A DNA stretch of 34,043 nucleotides from an uncultured Colwellia sp. (GCA_913057925.1 CAJXPG010000029.1:1-34043), one strand, 5' to 3'; numbered from the stretch's first letter, positions 15,712 through 25,301 are shown. Numbers and translations: made by a program. The notes: generated by a model not told the origin, from the sequence alone.

Positions 15712-18132
15712 GTGACCTATAAAGACCCACACGCTAAACGTGAAGCAAAAAAATATGAGAAGCCAGTCGCATCACGCGAATTATTGTTATCGATTATTGA
15801 AAAAAGCTCACCACCACCAAGCTTTAACACGCTAGTCAAAACACTGAAATATCAAGAAGAGTATCAGTTAATCGGCTTAAAGCGACGTTTGCGTGCCATG
15901 GAAAATAGTGGTCAGTTAATTTTTAATAAATTTAAGCAGTATGCGATACCGGAAAAAAATAGCCTGTTAACCGGCAAGGTACTTGGCCATCGCGACGGTT
16001 TTGGTTTCTTTTCTCCTGATGACGCTTCCATTACAGATAAAAGAGGCAAAGATTTCTATATTTCTTCTCATGAAATGCAGCGTGTTTTTCATGGTGATAT
16101 TGTTCAAGCTATTTTAGTTGATCGAACTGACCGCAAAGGTCGCAAAGAAGTTAAAATTCTTGAAGTCATCGAGCCAAGAAAGGCGCCAATAGTTGGTCGA
16201 TTATACGTAGACCATCATGTTTGTTCTGTGGTTGCTGAAGACAGCAAGATTAAACAAGAAGTATTAATAGATCCTCAAGCCAAGCTAGGCGCTCGCCATG
16301 GACAAATGGTAGTTGTTGAATTAGTGCAAAGGCCAACTAAGCGCTCGCACGCTATTGGTAAAGTGATTGAAGTCTTAGGGGACCATCTTGCCCCAGGCAT
16401 GGAAATAGAAATTGCCTTGCGCGCCCACGACTTACCTCATCAGTTTTCTCATACCGTACAAGCAGAAGTTGCCAGCATCGCTGATGAAGTGGAAGAGTCG
16501 GCTAAACTACCTCGAACAGATTTACGCGATTTACCCTTAGTGACTATTGACGGCGAAGATGCTCGAGATTTTGATGATGCGGTGTATTGTCAGCCGAAAA
16601 AATCAGGCGGTTGGCGCTTATGGGTAGCGATTGCAGATGTCAGTTACTATGTTCAGCATGGCAGTGCTCTTGATGATGAAGCGATTTCTCGTGGTAACTC
16701 AGTGTATTTCCCCAGCCAAGTCATTCCAATGCTGCCAGAGAAGTTATCAAATGGTTTATGTTCATTAAACCCGGATGTTGATCGCTTATGTATGGTTTGT
16801 GAAATGACGGTAAGTGCTGCCGGTAAGCTGTCGGGCAGTAAATTCTATCCAGCGGTTATGCGTTCCCATGCACGATTTACTTACACCAAAGTTGCCGCAA
16901 TACTTGAAGGTGATGAAGCACTTAATCAAGAATATCAACGTTTAGTTCCAGATTTAAAAAACCTTGAACAAATGTATCATGCGCTAACTGATGCCCGCAT
17001 GAAACGTGGTGCCATAGCTTTTGAAACTCAAGAGTCTATCTTCCTATTCAATGAAGATAAAAAAATCGACAGTGTGGTGCCACTTATTCGTAACGACGCC
17101 CATAAAATCATTGAAGAATGTATGATTTTAGCCAATGTGGCAACGGCTAAGTTTATTGAAAAACATGAAAAGCCGGGCTTGTTCCGCGTTCATGATAAGC
17201 CAAGTGAAGATAAGTATCGTAACTTTGTGACCTACTTAAATGAATTGGGCATCTCACTGCCGTTTAAAGAAGAGCCAGAGCCAAAAGATTATGGTGATAT
17301 TTTAGCGAAAGTAGCAGGTCGCCCAGATCAAGAGCTTATCCAAACCATGTTATTACGTTCAATGCGTCAAGCCGTTTATCAAAGTGATAATGAAGGTCAT
17401 TTTGGTTTGGCACTGCCATCATACAGTCATTTTACCTCGCCAATTCGCCGTTACCCTGATTTAGTGGTTCATCGAGTAATCAAAGCGATATTAGAGAAAG
17501 AAGCAAAGAATGAGGCAAATGCGGGTCATTATGATTACTCATTGGAAGAAGTTATTGAACTAGGAGAACATTGCTCAATGACGGAGCGCCGCGCTGATGA
17601 AGCTACGCGTGATGTTGCAGATTGGCTTAAATGTGAGTTTATGCAAGATCATGTGGGTGATAGTTTTACTGGCGTGATATCAACGGTCACTAACTTTGGA
17701 ATGTTTGTCCGCTTACAAGATTTACATATTGAAGGTCTAGTACATATCACATCCCTTGGCCGTGATTTTTATCATTTTGATGATGTACGTATGTGTTTAA
17801 CCGGTGAGAATAGTGGCAAAAAATATCGCGTTGGTGATGAAATACAAGTACAAGTTGCAGCGGTAAACCTTGACGAAAAGAAAATAGATTTACGTCTTGA
17901 AGGTGAGGGCGCTGAAAGCTCAGATCAAGGCAAGTCGAAAGCGAAAAGTGGCAGGAGCTCAAAGTCAAAATCGTCAGACAACAATGCTACAGCTAAGTCT
18001 GCTAAAGGTAAGGTTAAGCCAAAGAAAAATAAAAAAGATAAGCCAAAAGAAAAAAGCAAAGCCAAGAAGCGCACAGCCCGTAAAAAACGTCCAGGTAAAA
18101 ATGCTCGCAAGCAAGCTAAAAGCGACGAATAA
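15712..18132 (+). CDS. rnr: Ribonuclease R
   Basis: RNase R is a processive 3'-5' exoribonuclease that degrades structured RNA and takes part in rRNA and tmRNA quality control and cold adaptation. The 806-residue protein has an N-terminal winged-helix region (about 20-80), cold-shock domains (about 85-225), the RNB catalytic domain with the acidic cluster D283/D286/D288/D289 (DARDFDDAV), an S1 domain (about 650-735), and a long Lys/Arg-rich low-complexity tail (about 740-806) important for structured substrates in the family. The start is GTG; it places the conserved opening KDPHAKREAKKYEKP at the same distance as in E. coli RNase R. rlmB follows after 56 bases, the same order as in E. coli. 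Confidence 0.97.
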   Translation: MTYKDPHAKREAKKYEKPVASRELLLSIIEKSSPPPSFNTLVKTLKYQEEYQLIGLKRRLRAMENSGQLIFNKFKQYAIPEKNSLLTGKVLGHRDGFGFFSPDDASITDKRGKDFYISSHEMQRVFHGDIVQAILVDRTDRKGRKEVKILEVIEPRKAPIVGRLYVDHHVCSVVAEDSKIKQEVLIDPQAKLGARHGQMVVVELVQRPTKRSHAIGKVIEVLGDHLAPGMEIEIALRAHDLPHQFSHTVQAEVASIADEVEESAKLPRTDLRDLPLVTIDGEDARDFDDAVYCQPKKSGGWRLWVAIADVSYYVQHGSALDDEAISRGNSVYFPSQVIPMLPEKLSNGLCSLNPDVDRLCMVCEMTVSAAGKLSGSKFYPAVMRSHARFTYTKVAAILEGDEALNQEYQRLVPDLKNLEQMYHALTDARMKRGAIAFETQESIFLFNEDKKIDSVVPLIRNDAHKIIEECMILANVATAKFIEKHEKPGLFRVHDKPSEDKYRNFVTYLNELGISLPFKEEPEPKDYGDILAKVAGRPDQELIQTMLLRSMRQAVYQSDNEGHFGLALPSYSHFTSPIRRYPDLVVHRVIKAILEKEAKNEANAGHYDYSLEEVIELGEHCSMTERRADEATRDVADWLKCEFMQDHVGDSFTGVISTVTNFGMFVRLQDLHIEGLVHITSLGRDFYHFDDVRMCLTGENSGKKYRVGDEIQVQVAAVNLDEKKIDLRLEGEGAESSDQGKSKAKSGRSSKSKSSDNNATAKSAKGKVKPKKNKKDKPKEKSKAKKRTARKKRPGKNARKQAKSDE

Positions 18133-18188
18133 TTAATAGCAATAAAACTTCGAGTTAGGCTCGTAGTGTTAAATCATAGAGAAAGAAA

Positions 18189-18944
18189 ATGGCAAAAAAT
18201 GAAGAGTTAGTTTTTGGTATTCACGCAGTAAATGCCTTAATCAACGCAGCACCAGAGCGATTTATCGAATTATTTTTATTAAAAGGCCGCGAAGATGATC
18301 GCTTAATGCCAATTATCAACTTGGCCAGAAAGTACGGTATTGGCGCTCAACTCGTTAACCGTAAAGTACTTGATGATAAAAGTGATGGCGAACAACACCA
18401 AGGGGTAGTTGCTCGTGTAAGACCAGGTAAAGCTTATACCGAAAATGATTTAGATGATATTTTAGCTGCCGCAGAAAAGAAGTCGGTCTCGCCATTTTTA
18501 TTGATTCTTGATGGCGTTACCGATCCGCATAATTTAGGCGCTTGTCTACGTAATGCTGATGCTGCCGGTGTTCAAGCGATTATAGTCCCGAAAGATAATG
18601 CCGCGCAAATTACGCCTACCGTACGTAAAGTTGCTGTTGGTGCCGCGGAAAGTGTCCCTTTAGTTCAAGTGACTAACTTGGCTAGAACTATGAAGCAGTT
18701 ACAGCAACAAGGTGTGTGGATTGTTGGCACTGCAGGTGAGACGGATACATGTTTGTATGACGTTAAGTTAGCAGGACCTATCGCCTTGGTGATGGGTGCA
18801 GAAGGTAAAGGCATGCGCCGCCTAACCCGAGAGAATTGCGATCAGTTAGTTAAGTTACCTATGGCTGGCAGTGTATCGAGTTTGAATGTCTCTGTGGCCA
18901 CAGGGATTTGTTTGTTTGAAATGGTGAGACAACGCCAAGGATAG
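18189..18944 (+). CDS. rlmB: 23S rRNA (guanosine-2251-2'-O)-methyltransferase RlmB
   Basis: RlmB methylates the 2'-O of G2251 in the 23S rRNA peptidyl-transferase P-loop using S-adenosylmethionine. The 251-residue length is typical. It has an N-terminal RNA-binding domain (about 1-80, opening with VFGIHAV) and a SPOUT (SpoU) knot domain. SpoU motif 1 is the [16 protein letters not shown] block (112-127), motif 2 is MGAEGKG with Glu205, and motif 3 is the [13 protein letters not shown] block (225-237). It lies directly downstream of rnr, a widely conserved arrangement, and is probably co-transcribed with it. Confidence 0.97.
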   Translation: MAKNEELVFGIHAVNALINAAPERFIELFLLKGREDDRLMPIINLARKYGIGAQLVNRKVLDDKSDGEQHQGVVARVRPGKAYTENDLDDILAAAEKKSVSPFLLILDGVTDPHNLGACLRNADAAGVQAIIVPKDNAAQITPTVRKVAVGAAESVPLVQVTNLARTMKQLQQQGVWIVGTAGETDTCLYDVKLAGPIALVMGAEGKGMRRLTRENCDQLVKLPMAGSVSSLNVSVATGICLFEMVRQRQG

Positions 18945-19030
18945 CTTAATGATCGATCACCAAGTGACTGATTGTTTAAGAATAGAAAATTTGTGAAGCA
19001 AATTTATTAGAGAAAGGAAACTAAAATACC

Positions 19031-20308
19031 ATGAAGAAAATATTAATAGCCATCGTTATCATCGCATTAACTTTGTTAATAACGCCTAAGTTTGTTGCAA
19101 GTGTGGTAGAGGATGAACGACAGACTTTGATTAAGCAACTTAACGAAGTTGATGGCTTAACGGTTACTAGCAAAAGTTACTCTGCAAACTGGTTTGGTGC
19201 AGATGCCTCTTCAGAAGTTGTTGTGACTTTGGAGCAGGTTGGCATAGCAGATGTAAATATAGTGCTTAATGAAACCCTGCACTTTGGCCCTGTTATTATC
19301 AGCAAAAATGATTGGTTTTTTGCCTTAGGTTATACCGAATTTGATTTTCACTTCACAGGCTTGGCTCTTGATAAAGAGGTGGTTGATTTTATCAATGAGA
19401 AAATTCACCTTGGCACCTTATACAGTTTTAATAAAGAAGCCATTGCTCATGTTCGTGCTGATGAAATGAGTTATGAAGAGGCTGGGACTAAGTTAGTATC
19501 ACAACCAGCTAGTGGCAGCTTTAGCATGAAGTCCAGTAAAGAATTTACTGGTGATTTTCACTGGGGAGGTTTAACTATTTCAGATATTACTGAAGAGTTT
19601 ACCATTAAAGATATTGCTATGAGCACGCATCAAACAGTCGTTAGTGGTGATTACTTTAAAGGCACAGCTATTTTAACTGGCCCAGCTAACTTTACAGCTG
19701 ACATTGTTAGCTTCACGCAAGACAAACAAACTGTTTTTTCGTTAGCCAAAGCTAAGTTAGATACCGATATTTCATTGAAAAATGAGCTGTTAGCCCTCGC
19801 TATTAATTATCACGCTCAAGAAGTTACTTCTTCGGCAATGACATTTAAAGAACCAAATTTAGCGGTAGTGCTAGAAAATATTGATTTAGATGCCTTGCAA
19901 GAGTTAAATGCCTTTTTAGCTGATGTTACTGAAACCTCGGCAGATAATAGTGAACAGTTACAACAAGTTATGCTAGAAATAGCTGATAAGCTTTTGGCAA
20001 AAGAGCCAGTATTAAAAATTACTGATTTAAGTGTCATTACTGAGCAAGGAGCTATTGCCTCAAACTTTAATTTTTCTATTGATGAACAGAAATTTGATCA
20101 AAATAACCTGCAATCAATCGTCATGGCAGTTAAAGCTGACGGAAAGGGTAAAGCGCCTTTAGGCTTTTTTACTCAGTTTGGTGTAACGCCTATGATTGAT
20201 AACTTTGTCGCGCAGGGCTATTTAACTCAGGATGCTGAAGAGTTAAGTTTTGATGCTATTTATCAGCAAGGACAATTAAGTCTTAATGGTAAAGCGTTGG
20301 TTATGTAA
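19031..20308 (+). CDS. DUF945 (YdgA-like) periplasmic protein
   Basis: A 425-residue protein with an N-terminal hydrophobic signal or anchor (about 2-22), followed by a long beta-rich periplasmic region. The opening, with its YSANWFGADASSEVVV-type strand pattern near residues 51-66, matches the YdgA/DUF945 family of E. coli and relatives. Function in the family is poorly known; it resembles AsmA-like repeated beta architectures, and E. coli YdgA has been linked to surface behaviour, but no enzymatic residues stand out. An AAGGA ribosome site lies about ten bases before the ATG. It starts 86 bases after rlmB and may be in the same transcript; a strong terminator follows. Confidence 0.8.
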   Translation: MKKILIAIVIIALTLLITPKFVASVVEDERQTLIKQLNEVDGLTVTSKSYSANWFGADASSEVVVTLEQVGIADVNIVLNETLHFGPVIISKNDWFFALGYTEFDFHFTGLALDKEVVDFINEKIHLGTLYSFNKEAIAHVRADEMSYEEAGTKLVSQPASGSFSMKSSKEFTGDFHWGGLTISDITEEFTIKDIAMSTHQTVVSGDYFKGTAILTGPANFTADIVSFTQDKQTVFSLAKAKLDTDISLKNELLALAINYHAQEVTSSAMTFKEPNLAVVLENIDLDALQELNAFLADVTETSADNSEQLQQVMLEIADKLLAKEPVLKITDLSVITEQGAIASNFNFSIDEQKFDQNNLQSIVMAVKADGKGKAPLGFFTQFGVTPMIDNFVAQGYLTQDAEELSFDAIYQQGQLSLNGKALVM

Positions 20309-20332
20309 GGTATAAACTATTGCTCGAATCAT

Positions 20333-20371
20333 AAAAAAAAGGCTTATTGTTATGAACAATAAGCCTTTTTT
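20333..20371. terminator. Bidirectional terminator between DUF945 gene and fbp
   Basis: An 11-bp perfect GC-containing stem (20341-20351 with 20355-20365) and ATG loop are flanked by eight A on the left and six T on the right. It can stop both convergent transcripts. Confidence 0.92.
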
Positions 20372-20386
20372 GTGAGTCGGAGTTAA

Positions 20387-21355
20387 CTATTTATAATAGC
20401 TTAAACACTTCTCAACTTCGTTCTTTGAACCCATAATAACTTCAACACGTTGATGAATGCTATCAGGTTCAATATCCATAATTCTACCTTGGCTAGTCAT
20501 TGCTAAACCACCGGCTTGTTCAAGTAAAAATGCCATAGGATTCGCTTCATACATCAAGCGTAATTTGTAAGGCTGTTCTGGCTTTCTACTATCGGCAGGG
20601 TAAGTGAAAAGGCCACCGCGACACAGCACTCGATGAATATCACCAACCATAGCGGCAATCCAGCGCATGTTAAAGTTTTTACCACGAGGGCCAGTATCAC
20701 CAGCAAGTAGGTCATTGATATAATTTTGCATCGGTGCTTGCCAGAAACGCTGGTTTGACATGTTGATAGCGAATTCTGCGGTATCTTCAGGTACTTGTAC
20801 ATTACGTTCAGCTAGCAAGTAGCCGCCATGTGTTCTGTCTAAAACATAAAAATGAGTACCACTGCCCGTTGTCATGACTAACATGGTTGATGGGCCATAA
20901 AGTACATAACCAGCACAAACTTGCTTGTTACCCGCTAGTTTGAATATGTCATTTTCGCCTGCTTCAATGTCTTCAGGAGCTTCATGAATAGAGAAAATAG
21001 TACCAATTAACGAGTTGATATCAATATTTGAGCTGCCATCAAGTGGATCGAATGAAACAATATATTTACCGTCTTTATCACCCGCAACTGAGTCATCTTC
21101 TTCTTCTGAAGAAATCGCTTTAACAAAACCTGATTCAAGTAAAATATCTTTGAATAGTTCATTCGCTACTACATCCAGCTTCTTTTGAACTTCACCTTGA
21201 ATGTTTTCATCTAAAGTTGAGCCCATTAAGTCGCCTAAATGTGCTTGGCTAACACGAAAGGAAATTTCTTTCGTTGCCGCTAAAATAGTCTTTATTAATG
21301 ATATTAAATCGAGAGGTACGTTATCTTGACGTAAAGCTGGGGCTAATCGTTGCAT
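20387..21355 (-). CDS. fbp: Fructose-1,6-bisphosphatase class I
   Basis: It hydrolyses fructose-1,6-bisphosphate to fructose-6-phosphate in gluconeogenesis, in the cytoplasm. The 322-residue protein carries metal-binding acidic residues in SSEEEDD (82-88) and the core motif [10 protein letters not shown] (103-112), as well as a late [21 protein letters not shown]-like substrate region near residues 254-274, all of class I FBPase. The ATG follows an AGG element. It is transcribed alone on the minus strand; the 182-base upstream gap has an extended -10 promoter and two inverted repeats. Expected for an organism living on amino acids and organic acids. Confidence 0.97.
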   Translation of the reverse strand: MQRLAPALRQDNVPLDLISLIKTILAATKEISFRVSQAHLGDLMGSTLDENIQGEVQKKLDVVANELFKDILLESGFVKAISSEEEDDSVAGDKDGKYIVSFDPLDGSSNIDINSLIGTIFSIHEAPEDIEAGENDIFKLAGNKQVCAGYVLYGPSTMLVMTTGSGTHFYVLDRTHGGYLLAERNVQVPEDTAEFAINMSNQRFWQAPMQNYINDLLAGDTGPRGKNFNMRWIAAMVGDIHRVLCRGGLFTYPADSRKPEQPYKLRLMYEANPMAFLLEQAGGLAMTSQGRIMDIEPDSIHQRVEVIMGSKNEVEKCLSYYK

Positions 21356-21406
21356 CAGGTTACCTAAATTGCATTAAAGTTGTTTGGCTAAATGTATGGT
21401 TTATTA

Positions 21407-21435
21407 CTGCTTTGCACAAAATACCGGCAAAGCAG
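21407..21435 (-). repeat. Inverted repeat in fbp leader (distal to promoter)
   Basis: A perfect 9-bp inverted repeat (CTGCTTTGC and GCAAAGCAG) with an 11-base spacer lies 52-80 bases upstream of the fbp start, inside the predicted mRNA leader. It could be an RNA hairpin or an operator. Confidence 0.5.
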
Positions 21436-21449
21436 CTAATCTGTCGTGT

Positions 21450-21468
21450 AATGTTTTATGTAAACATT
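21450..21468 (-). repeat. AATGTTT-N5-AAACATT palindrome next to fbp promoter
   Basis: A perfect 7-bp dyad with a 5-base centre starts about 16 bases downstream of the predicted fbp -10 hexamer, a usual place for a repressor site. The protein that might bind is unknown. Confidence 0.45.
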
Positions 21469-21483
21469 TATCGCGACTTACCT

Positions 21484-21492
21484 ATTATAGCA
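21484..21492 (-). promoter_or_regulatory. Extended -10 promoter of fbp
   Basis: Read on the minus strand this is TGCTATAAT, a perfect -10 with a TGn extension. The -35 region is poor. The predicted leader is about 120 bases. Confidence 0.6.
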
Positions 21493-21537
21493 AGGTTGTG
21501 CTTAGCTTTTATACGCTTGTCAGTGATTAATTTACTC

Positions 21538-22455
21538 TTAAATATTCTTCATTTTAAAGCGGATAAAAGATATTGGTTTCAAAATGCCCGGTTTGGCAAG
21601 CACAACTAAATTACCTGCCAGCATCAAGCTTAAGCCAACAAAGGTATAACTATCCCAGCTAAAATCTTCTACAAAGCTAGAAATAATCACAGCAACAGCT
21701 GGAAACATGACCGTTGCATAAGAAGCTTTATGTGCGCCAATTCGTCCTAATAAGGTTAAATAACTACCAAAGGCAATGACTGAGCCGAAGATGGATAGAT
21801 ATAATAACGAGCTGATGTACTCAACGGTGAAAGCAAAGTTAAAGGTTTGCCCTTGTACTAGGGCAACCACCATCATAAATAAACTACCATAAAGCATGCC
21901 CCAAGCGGTCGCAGGGAGTACCGGCATATGGTCACGTTGGTTTTTAATGGAAATCATATTACCTGTAGAAGCAAACATTACCCCAATGGCACAAAACCCT
22001 AAGCCGAGTAATGTGCTGTTACCAAACTCAACATTACTCACTTGCGGCCAGAAAAGTGTCACTATACCGATCAACCCTAAAGCACCGCCAAAATAGACTT
22101 GGCGTGATATGTGGGTGTTAAAGCATAGACGAGCGTTGAGGATATTAACAACCATTAAGGTTGAAAAAGCGATACTGGTCAGTGCTGAGTTAATGTGCGC
22201 TTGCGCGTTATAAAGTAAATAATAGTTACAGCCAAATAACGTTAAACCAAAGGCAAACAATTGAATATGTTGCTTAGCAGGAAAGCGCAGAGGTAACTTC
22301 TTAAATCGGCAGTAAGCAAACATACACAGTGCCGCCAAGCCAAAGCGATAGACAATAGAAACTTCTGGCGCTACATCACCTAATTGATAGTTGATGGCGA
22401 TCCAAGTTGATCCCCAAATCACTACGGTCACCACATATAAAAAATGATTGCTCAT
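21538..22455 (-). CDS. EamA/DMT-family exporter
   Basis: A 305-residue inner-membrane protein with about ten hydrophobic helices in two EamA repeats (about 3-135 and 150-290). The opening IWGSTWIAINYQLG is typical of DMT permeases of the YdcZ/RhaT-like 10-helix type. Members export amino acids, amines or other metabolites; the substrate here cannot be read. A perfect AGGAGG lies eight bases before the ATG. It is divergent from a MocR-type regulator, with 135 bases between, an arrangement in which the MocR protein commonly controls the neighbouring transporter. Confidence 0.88.
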   Translation of the reverse strand: MSNHFLYVVTVVIWGSTWIAINYQLGDVAPEVSIVYRFGLAALCMFAYCRFKKLPLRFPAKQHIQLFAFGLTLFGCNYYLLYNAQAHINSALTSIAFSTLMVVNILNARLCFNTHISRQVYFGGALGLIGIVTLFWPQVSNVEFGNSTLLGLGFCAIGVMFASTGNMISIKNQRDHMPVLPATAWGMLYGSLFMMVVALVQGQTFNFAFTVEYISSLLYLSIFGSVIAFGSYLTLLGRIGAHKASYATVMFPAVAVIISSFVEDFSWDSYTFVGLSLMLAGNLVVLAKPGILKPISFIRFKMKNI

Positions 22456-22513
22456 CGCACTTGCCTCCTGAATAACTCGATAAAGGTGACATTGTATTGA
22501 TAGTTTGATTTAA

Positions 22514-22550
22514 TAACATGTACAGAAATATGAAAATGTAACCTATACAG
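22514..22550. promoter_or_regulatory. Direct repeat, candidate MocR operator
   Basis: TAACATGTACAG (22514-22525) and TAACCTATACAG (22539-22550) agree at 10 of 12 positions and are offset by 25 bases on the same strand. They lie in the gap between the EamA exporter and the MocR gene. MocR regulators such as GabR and TauR bind paired direct repeats, so this is the best candidate site for autoregulation and control of the exporter. Confidence 0.5.
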
Positions 22551-22590
22551 TTTTAATGGTAATTAAAGGTATTAATTTAAGGTAATAAGA

Positions 22591-24072
22591 ATGAAATTAT
22601 TTGATAAAAGCGCTTCAGCATACCTTTATCAACAAGTGATTGATTTTATTGAGCACCAAGAACAGATTGGCGCTCTACAGCCTGGAGATAAACTGCCAAG
22701 TTTGCGTAAGTTAAGTCGCCAGTTCGAGATTAGTGTGCCCACTGTTAAGCAAGCTTATATTGAACTAGAACGTCAAGGCCGGGTAATCGCTAGACCTCAA
22801 TCAGGCTATTATTTTCAAGCTGCACAAGCCAGAACCTTAAAGCCTATGCCGGCAAAATGGGCACAATGTAAACCGGTAGAAGTGCAGGGGCGAAGTATGA
22901 TTGAGCAAGTTCATGCCGCTGTTCACTTACCTGATACGGTTGCCTTAGGTATTTCTAATCCTATTCAGGCGCATCCACCAGATAAAGCGCTTGCCAGATT
23001 GATGCGCTCAGTACTAAGTAAAGTGTCGGAAAAAGCCGTGAGTTATGGCCCGGTAACGGGTGATGCTAAGTTGCGTATGCAGCTAGCATTTCGTTATCAA
23101 GATCAGGGAGTTGATGCCAACCCTGATGATATTGTTATTACCAATGGTGCTCAAGAGGCGTTATCTATTGCCTTACAGTGTGTGGCAAAACGAGGTGATA
23201 TTATTGCCATCGAATCCCCGTGTTTTTTTGGTATTATTGAATTGATTGAAACATTGGGTATGAAGGCGCTAGAGGTTTATACCTGTACCGAAGACGGCGT
23301 TTGTCTTGATGATTTAAACCAAGCGATCAAACAGCATGATATTACCGCATGCTTATTTTCAACAGCGATAAATAACCCGCTTGGTTCAATGAAAACAGAT
23401 CAACAGCGACAAGCCATGGTGACGTTATTAGAGCAGCATGATATTCCACTGATTGAAGATGATGTATATAGCGAAATATATTTTACTGAGCAAAAGCCAA
23501 AACCCGCGCAATTATATTCGGAGAAAGGTTTAGTGATGACCTGCTCATCATTTTCAAAAACAGCAGCACCAGGTTATCGCGTTGGCTGGCTTTTACCGGG
23601 TAAATATGAAGAACAAGCAAAACGTATTAAGCGAGCACAGTCTTCTTCAACACCGATGTTGCAACAATGGACATTAAATGAATACTTGCTCAGTGGTGAC
23701 TACGATCGTCACCTTTGCGTATTGCGAAAAAACCTAGCCTATAACTGTGAAAGGATGCGGGCATTAATTGCTGAGCACTTCCCACCTGAAGTATGCATAT
23801 CAAAACCTCAAGGAGGTAGTGTCTTGTGGCTGCGTTGTCAATCTCATGTGAATACTTCTGAATTTTTTCAGCAAGCACTTGCGCAAGGAGTCAGTTTTGC
23901 TCCGGGCGTCGTGTTTTCACCCTCTGGCAAGTATCAAAATTATATGCGAGTAAGTTATGGTGTGCTCTGGGGAGGTGATATTGAACAGGCGCTGAAAGTA
24001 CTCGGTCAGTTGGTGTTTGATTATACCGCAAAGCAAAAAATCGCAGATAAAACCTCGGTGGTAACTAGCTAA
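22591..24072 (+). CDS. MocR-type (GntR-aminotransferase fusion) transcription regulator
   Basis: A 493-residue regulator fusing a GntR winged-helix DNA-binding domain (about 8-76, with GDKLPSLRKLSRQF and SGYYF) to a fold-type I aminotransferase-like domain (about 110-480). The aminotransferase domain keeps key PLP contacts: Asn261-Asn262-Pro (NNPLG), Asp290-Asp291 (IEDDVY), and Lys323 in SFSKTAAPGYRVGW, expected to form the Schiff base. Such proteins sense PLP or an amine/amino-acid adduct of it. It is divergent from an EamA exporter, and its stop overlaps the ATG of a Bcr/CflA exporter by one base, suggesting that it controls both. It could be a PdxR relative, but no pdxST genes are adjacent, so no specific symbol is given. 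Confidence 0.93.
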   Translation: MKLFDKSASAYLYQQVIDFIEHQEQIGALQPGDKLPSLRKLSRQFEISVPTVKQAYIELERQGRVIARPQSGYYFQAAQARTLKPMPAKWAQCKPVEVQGRSMIEQVHAAVHLPDTVALGISNPIQAHPPDKALARLMRSVLSKVSEKAVSYGPVTGDAKLRMQLAFRYQDQGVDANPDDIVITNGAQEALSIALQCVAKRGDIIAIESPCFFGIIELIETLGMKALEVYTCTEDGVCLDDLNQAIKQHDITACLFSTAINNPLGSMKTDQQRQAMVTLLEQHDIPLIEDDVYSEIYFTEQKPKPAQLYSEKGLVMTCSSFSKTAAPGYRVGWLLPGKYEEQAKRIKRAQSSSTPMLQQWTLNEYLLSGDYDRHLCVLRKNLAYNCERMRALIAEHFPPEVCISKPQGGSVLWLRCQSHVNTSEFFQQALAQGVSFAPGVVFSPSGKYQNYMRVSYGVLWGGDIEQALKVLGQLVFDYTAKQKIADKTSVVTS

Positions 24073-25301
24073 TGACTGTGAACGCAAATAACTCAAAAGT
24101 AGTGTCGCTTAAATTATTATTACCGTTATTAGCCGCCATTATCGCGGTTTCTCCTCTGGCAGTAGATATGTATTTACCTGCTATGCCTACTTTGGCTGAA
24201 GACTTCAATAGTCCGATGGCTATGGTACAAAATAGTTTAAGCATTTATTTAATTGGCTATGCCCTCGGCCTTATTCTATTTGGCCCTATGGCTGATAAAT
24301 ATGGCAGAAGAACCTTGGTCTTGTTTGGTATAGGTGGCTTTTTTATTGCCAGTTTATGTTTAGCCATGGCGACGTCAATAGAACAATTTCTAACGATAAG
24401 GTTTTTACAAGCCTTTGTTAGCAGTGCTGCAACGGTCGTGGTCCCTGGTGCCATTCGAGAGTACTATGGTAAAGATACCGCCAAAGGATTGTCATACGTT
24501 AGCATGATTATGATGCTGGCACCTATGATAGCCCCGAGTATTGGTAGTGTGCTACTACTACTGCACAGTTGGCAGCTGATTTTTTATGTTTTAGCGGCTT
24601 ACAGTCTACTTGTTTGGCTATTATCGGCAAAATATTTACCCGATGCTGTAGTAATAACTGAGCCGGTTCAAGCCTCTGAACAGCAGAGTTACAGCTTTGT
24701 TCAGCGCTATAAGATAGTGTTAGGAAATAGCCAAGCAAGGTTAGATATTATTAGTTCTATGGTGATATCTTTGGCTTTTTTCTGCTATATCACGGCAATT
24801 CCATTTGTCTATCTAACGGTATTTGAAGTTTCAGAATTTAGTTTTAGCGTACTTTTTGCCATTAACGTTATAGGCTTGATGATTGCTCATTTTACTAATA
24901 CGCGTTTTGTTGTTCGAAAAGGCTCTAGAGTCATGTTGCGTTTTGGCTTAACTATTGCGGTACTTACTGCAACGTTACTGTTATTGGTAACGTTGATGCA
25001 ATTACCGCTGCATTTTACTGTGTTGGCAATTCTCCCCTTGATGGCGAGTATTTCCATGGTTGCAGTAAATAGTGACGCATTAATATTAACTAAGTTCCCA
25101 ACTCACTCAGGCACTGCAACAGCGGTAATTGGCACGTTACGTTGGGGAATCGGCGCATTAGCGGGTCCTATTTTGGCTTTTGCTTATGATGGCAGTGCCA
25201 AGCCCTTTGCTTGGTTAATGTTTTGCTCGGTATTGGTAGTATTGTGTTGTCAGCTAATGGTATGGTTTAGTGATAAAAGTAGGGGGGTAAAAACTTCCTA
25301 A
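24072..25301 (+). CDS. Bcr/CflA-family MFS drug/metabolite exporter
   Basis: A 409-residue, 12-helix major facilitator protein, expected to export compounds from cytoplasm by proton antiport. Bcr/CflA hallmarks are the first-helix end AVDMYLPAMPTLAEDF (30-45), the helix 2-3 loop GPMADKYGRR and the helix-5 region with repeated Pro/Gly (MLAPMIAPSIGS). Length is normal. The start codon overlaps the stop of the MocR gene (TAATG), so translation is probably coupled. Family members export bicyclomycin, chloramphenicol, sulfonamide or cysteine; the substrate here is open, but control by a PLP-binding regulator suggests an amine or amino-acid derivative (inference). Confidence 0.9.
   Translation: MTVNANNSKVVSLKLLLPLLAAIIAVSPLAVDMYLPAMPTLAEDFNSPMAMVQNSLSIYLIGYALGLILFGPMADKYGRRTLVLFGIGGFFIASLCLAMATSIEQFLTIRFLQAFVSSAATVVVPGAIREYYGKDTAKGLSYVSMIMMLAPMIAPSIGSVLLLLHSWQLIFYVLAAYSLLVWLLSAKYLPDAVVITEPVQASEQQSYSFVQRYKIVLGNSQARLDIISSMVISLAFFCYITAIPFVYLTVFEVSEFSFSVLFAINVIGLMIAHFTNTRFVVRKGSRVMLRFGLTIAVLTATLLLLVTLMQLPLHFTVLAILPLMASISMVAVNSDALILTKFPTHSGTATAVIGTLRWGIGALAGPILAFAYDGSAKPFAWLMFCSVLVVLCCQLMVWFSDKSRGVKTS

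Noticed and set aside
17897-18136. Second, Lys/Arg-rich open frame overlapping the end of rnr
   Set aside because: It is an out-of-frame reading of the A-rich codons for the lysine tail of RNase R and has no initiation signal.
21298-21609. 103-codon plus-strand frame across the fbp upstream region
   Set aside because: It overlaps fbp and the EamA gene in antisense, starts inside fbp and has no ribosome site; the region is better explained as the fbp promoter and leader.
22555-22590. Threefold GGTAAT/GGTATT repeats just before the MocR start
   Set aside because: Spacings are uneven (10 and 13 bases), the units are short and AT-rich, and the last is simply part of the ribosome site.
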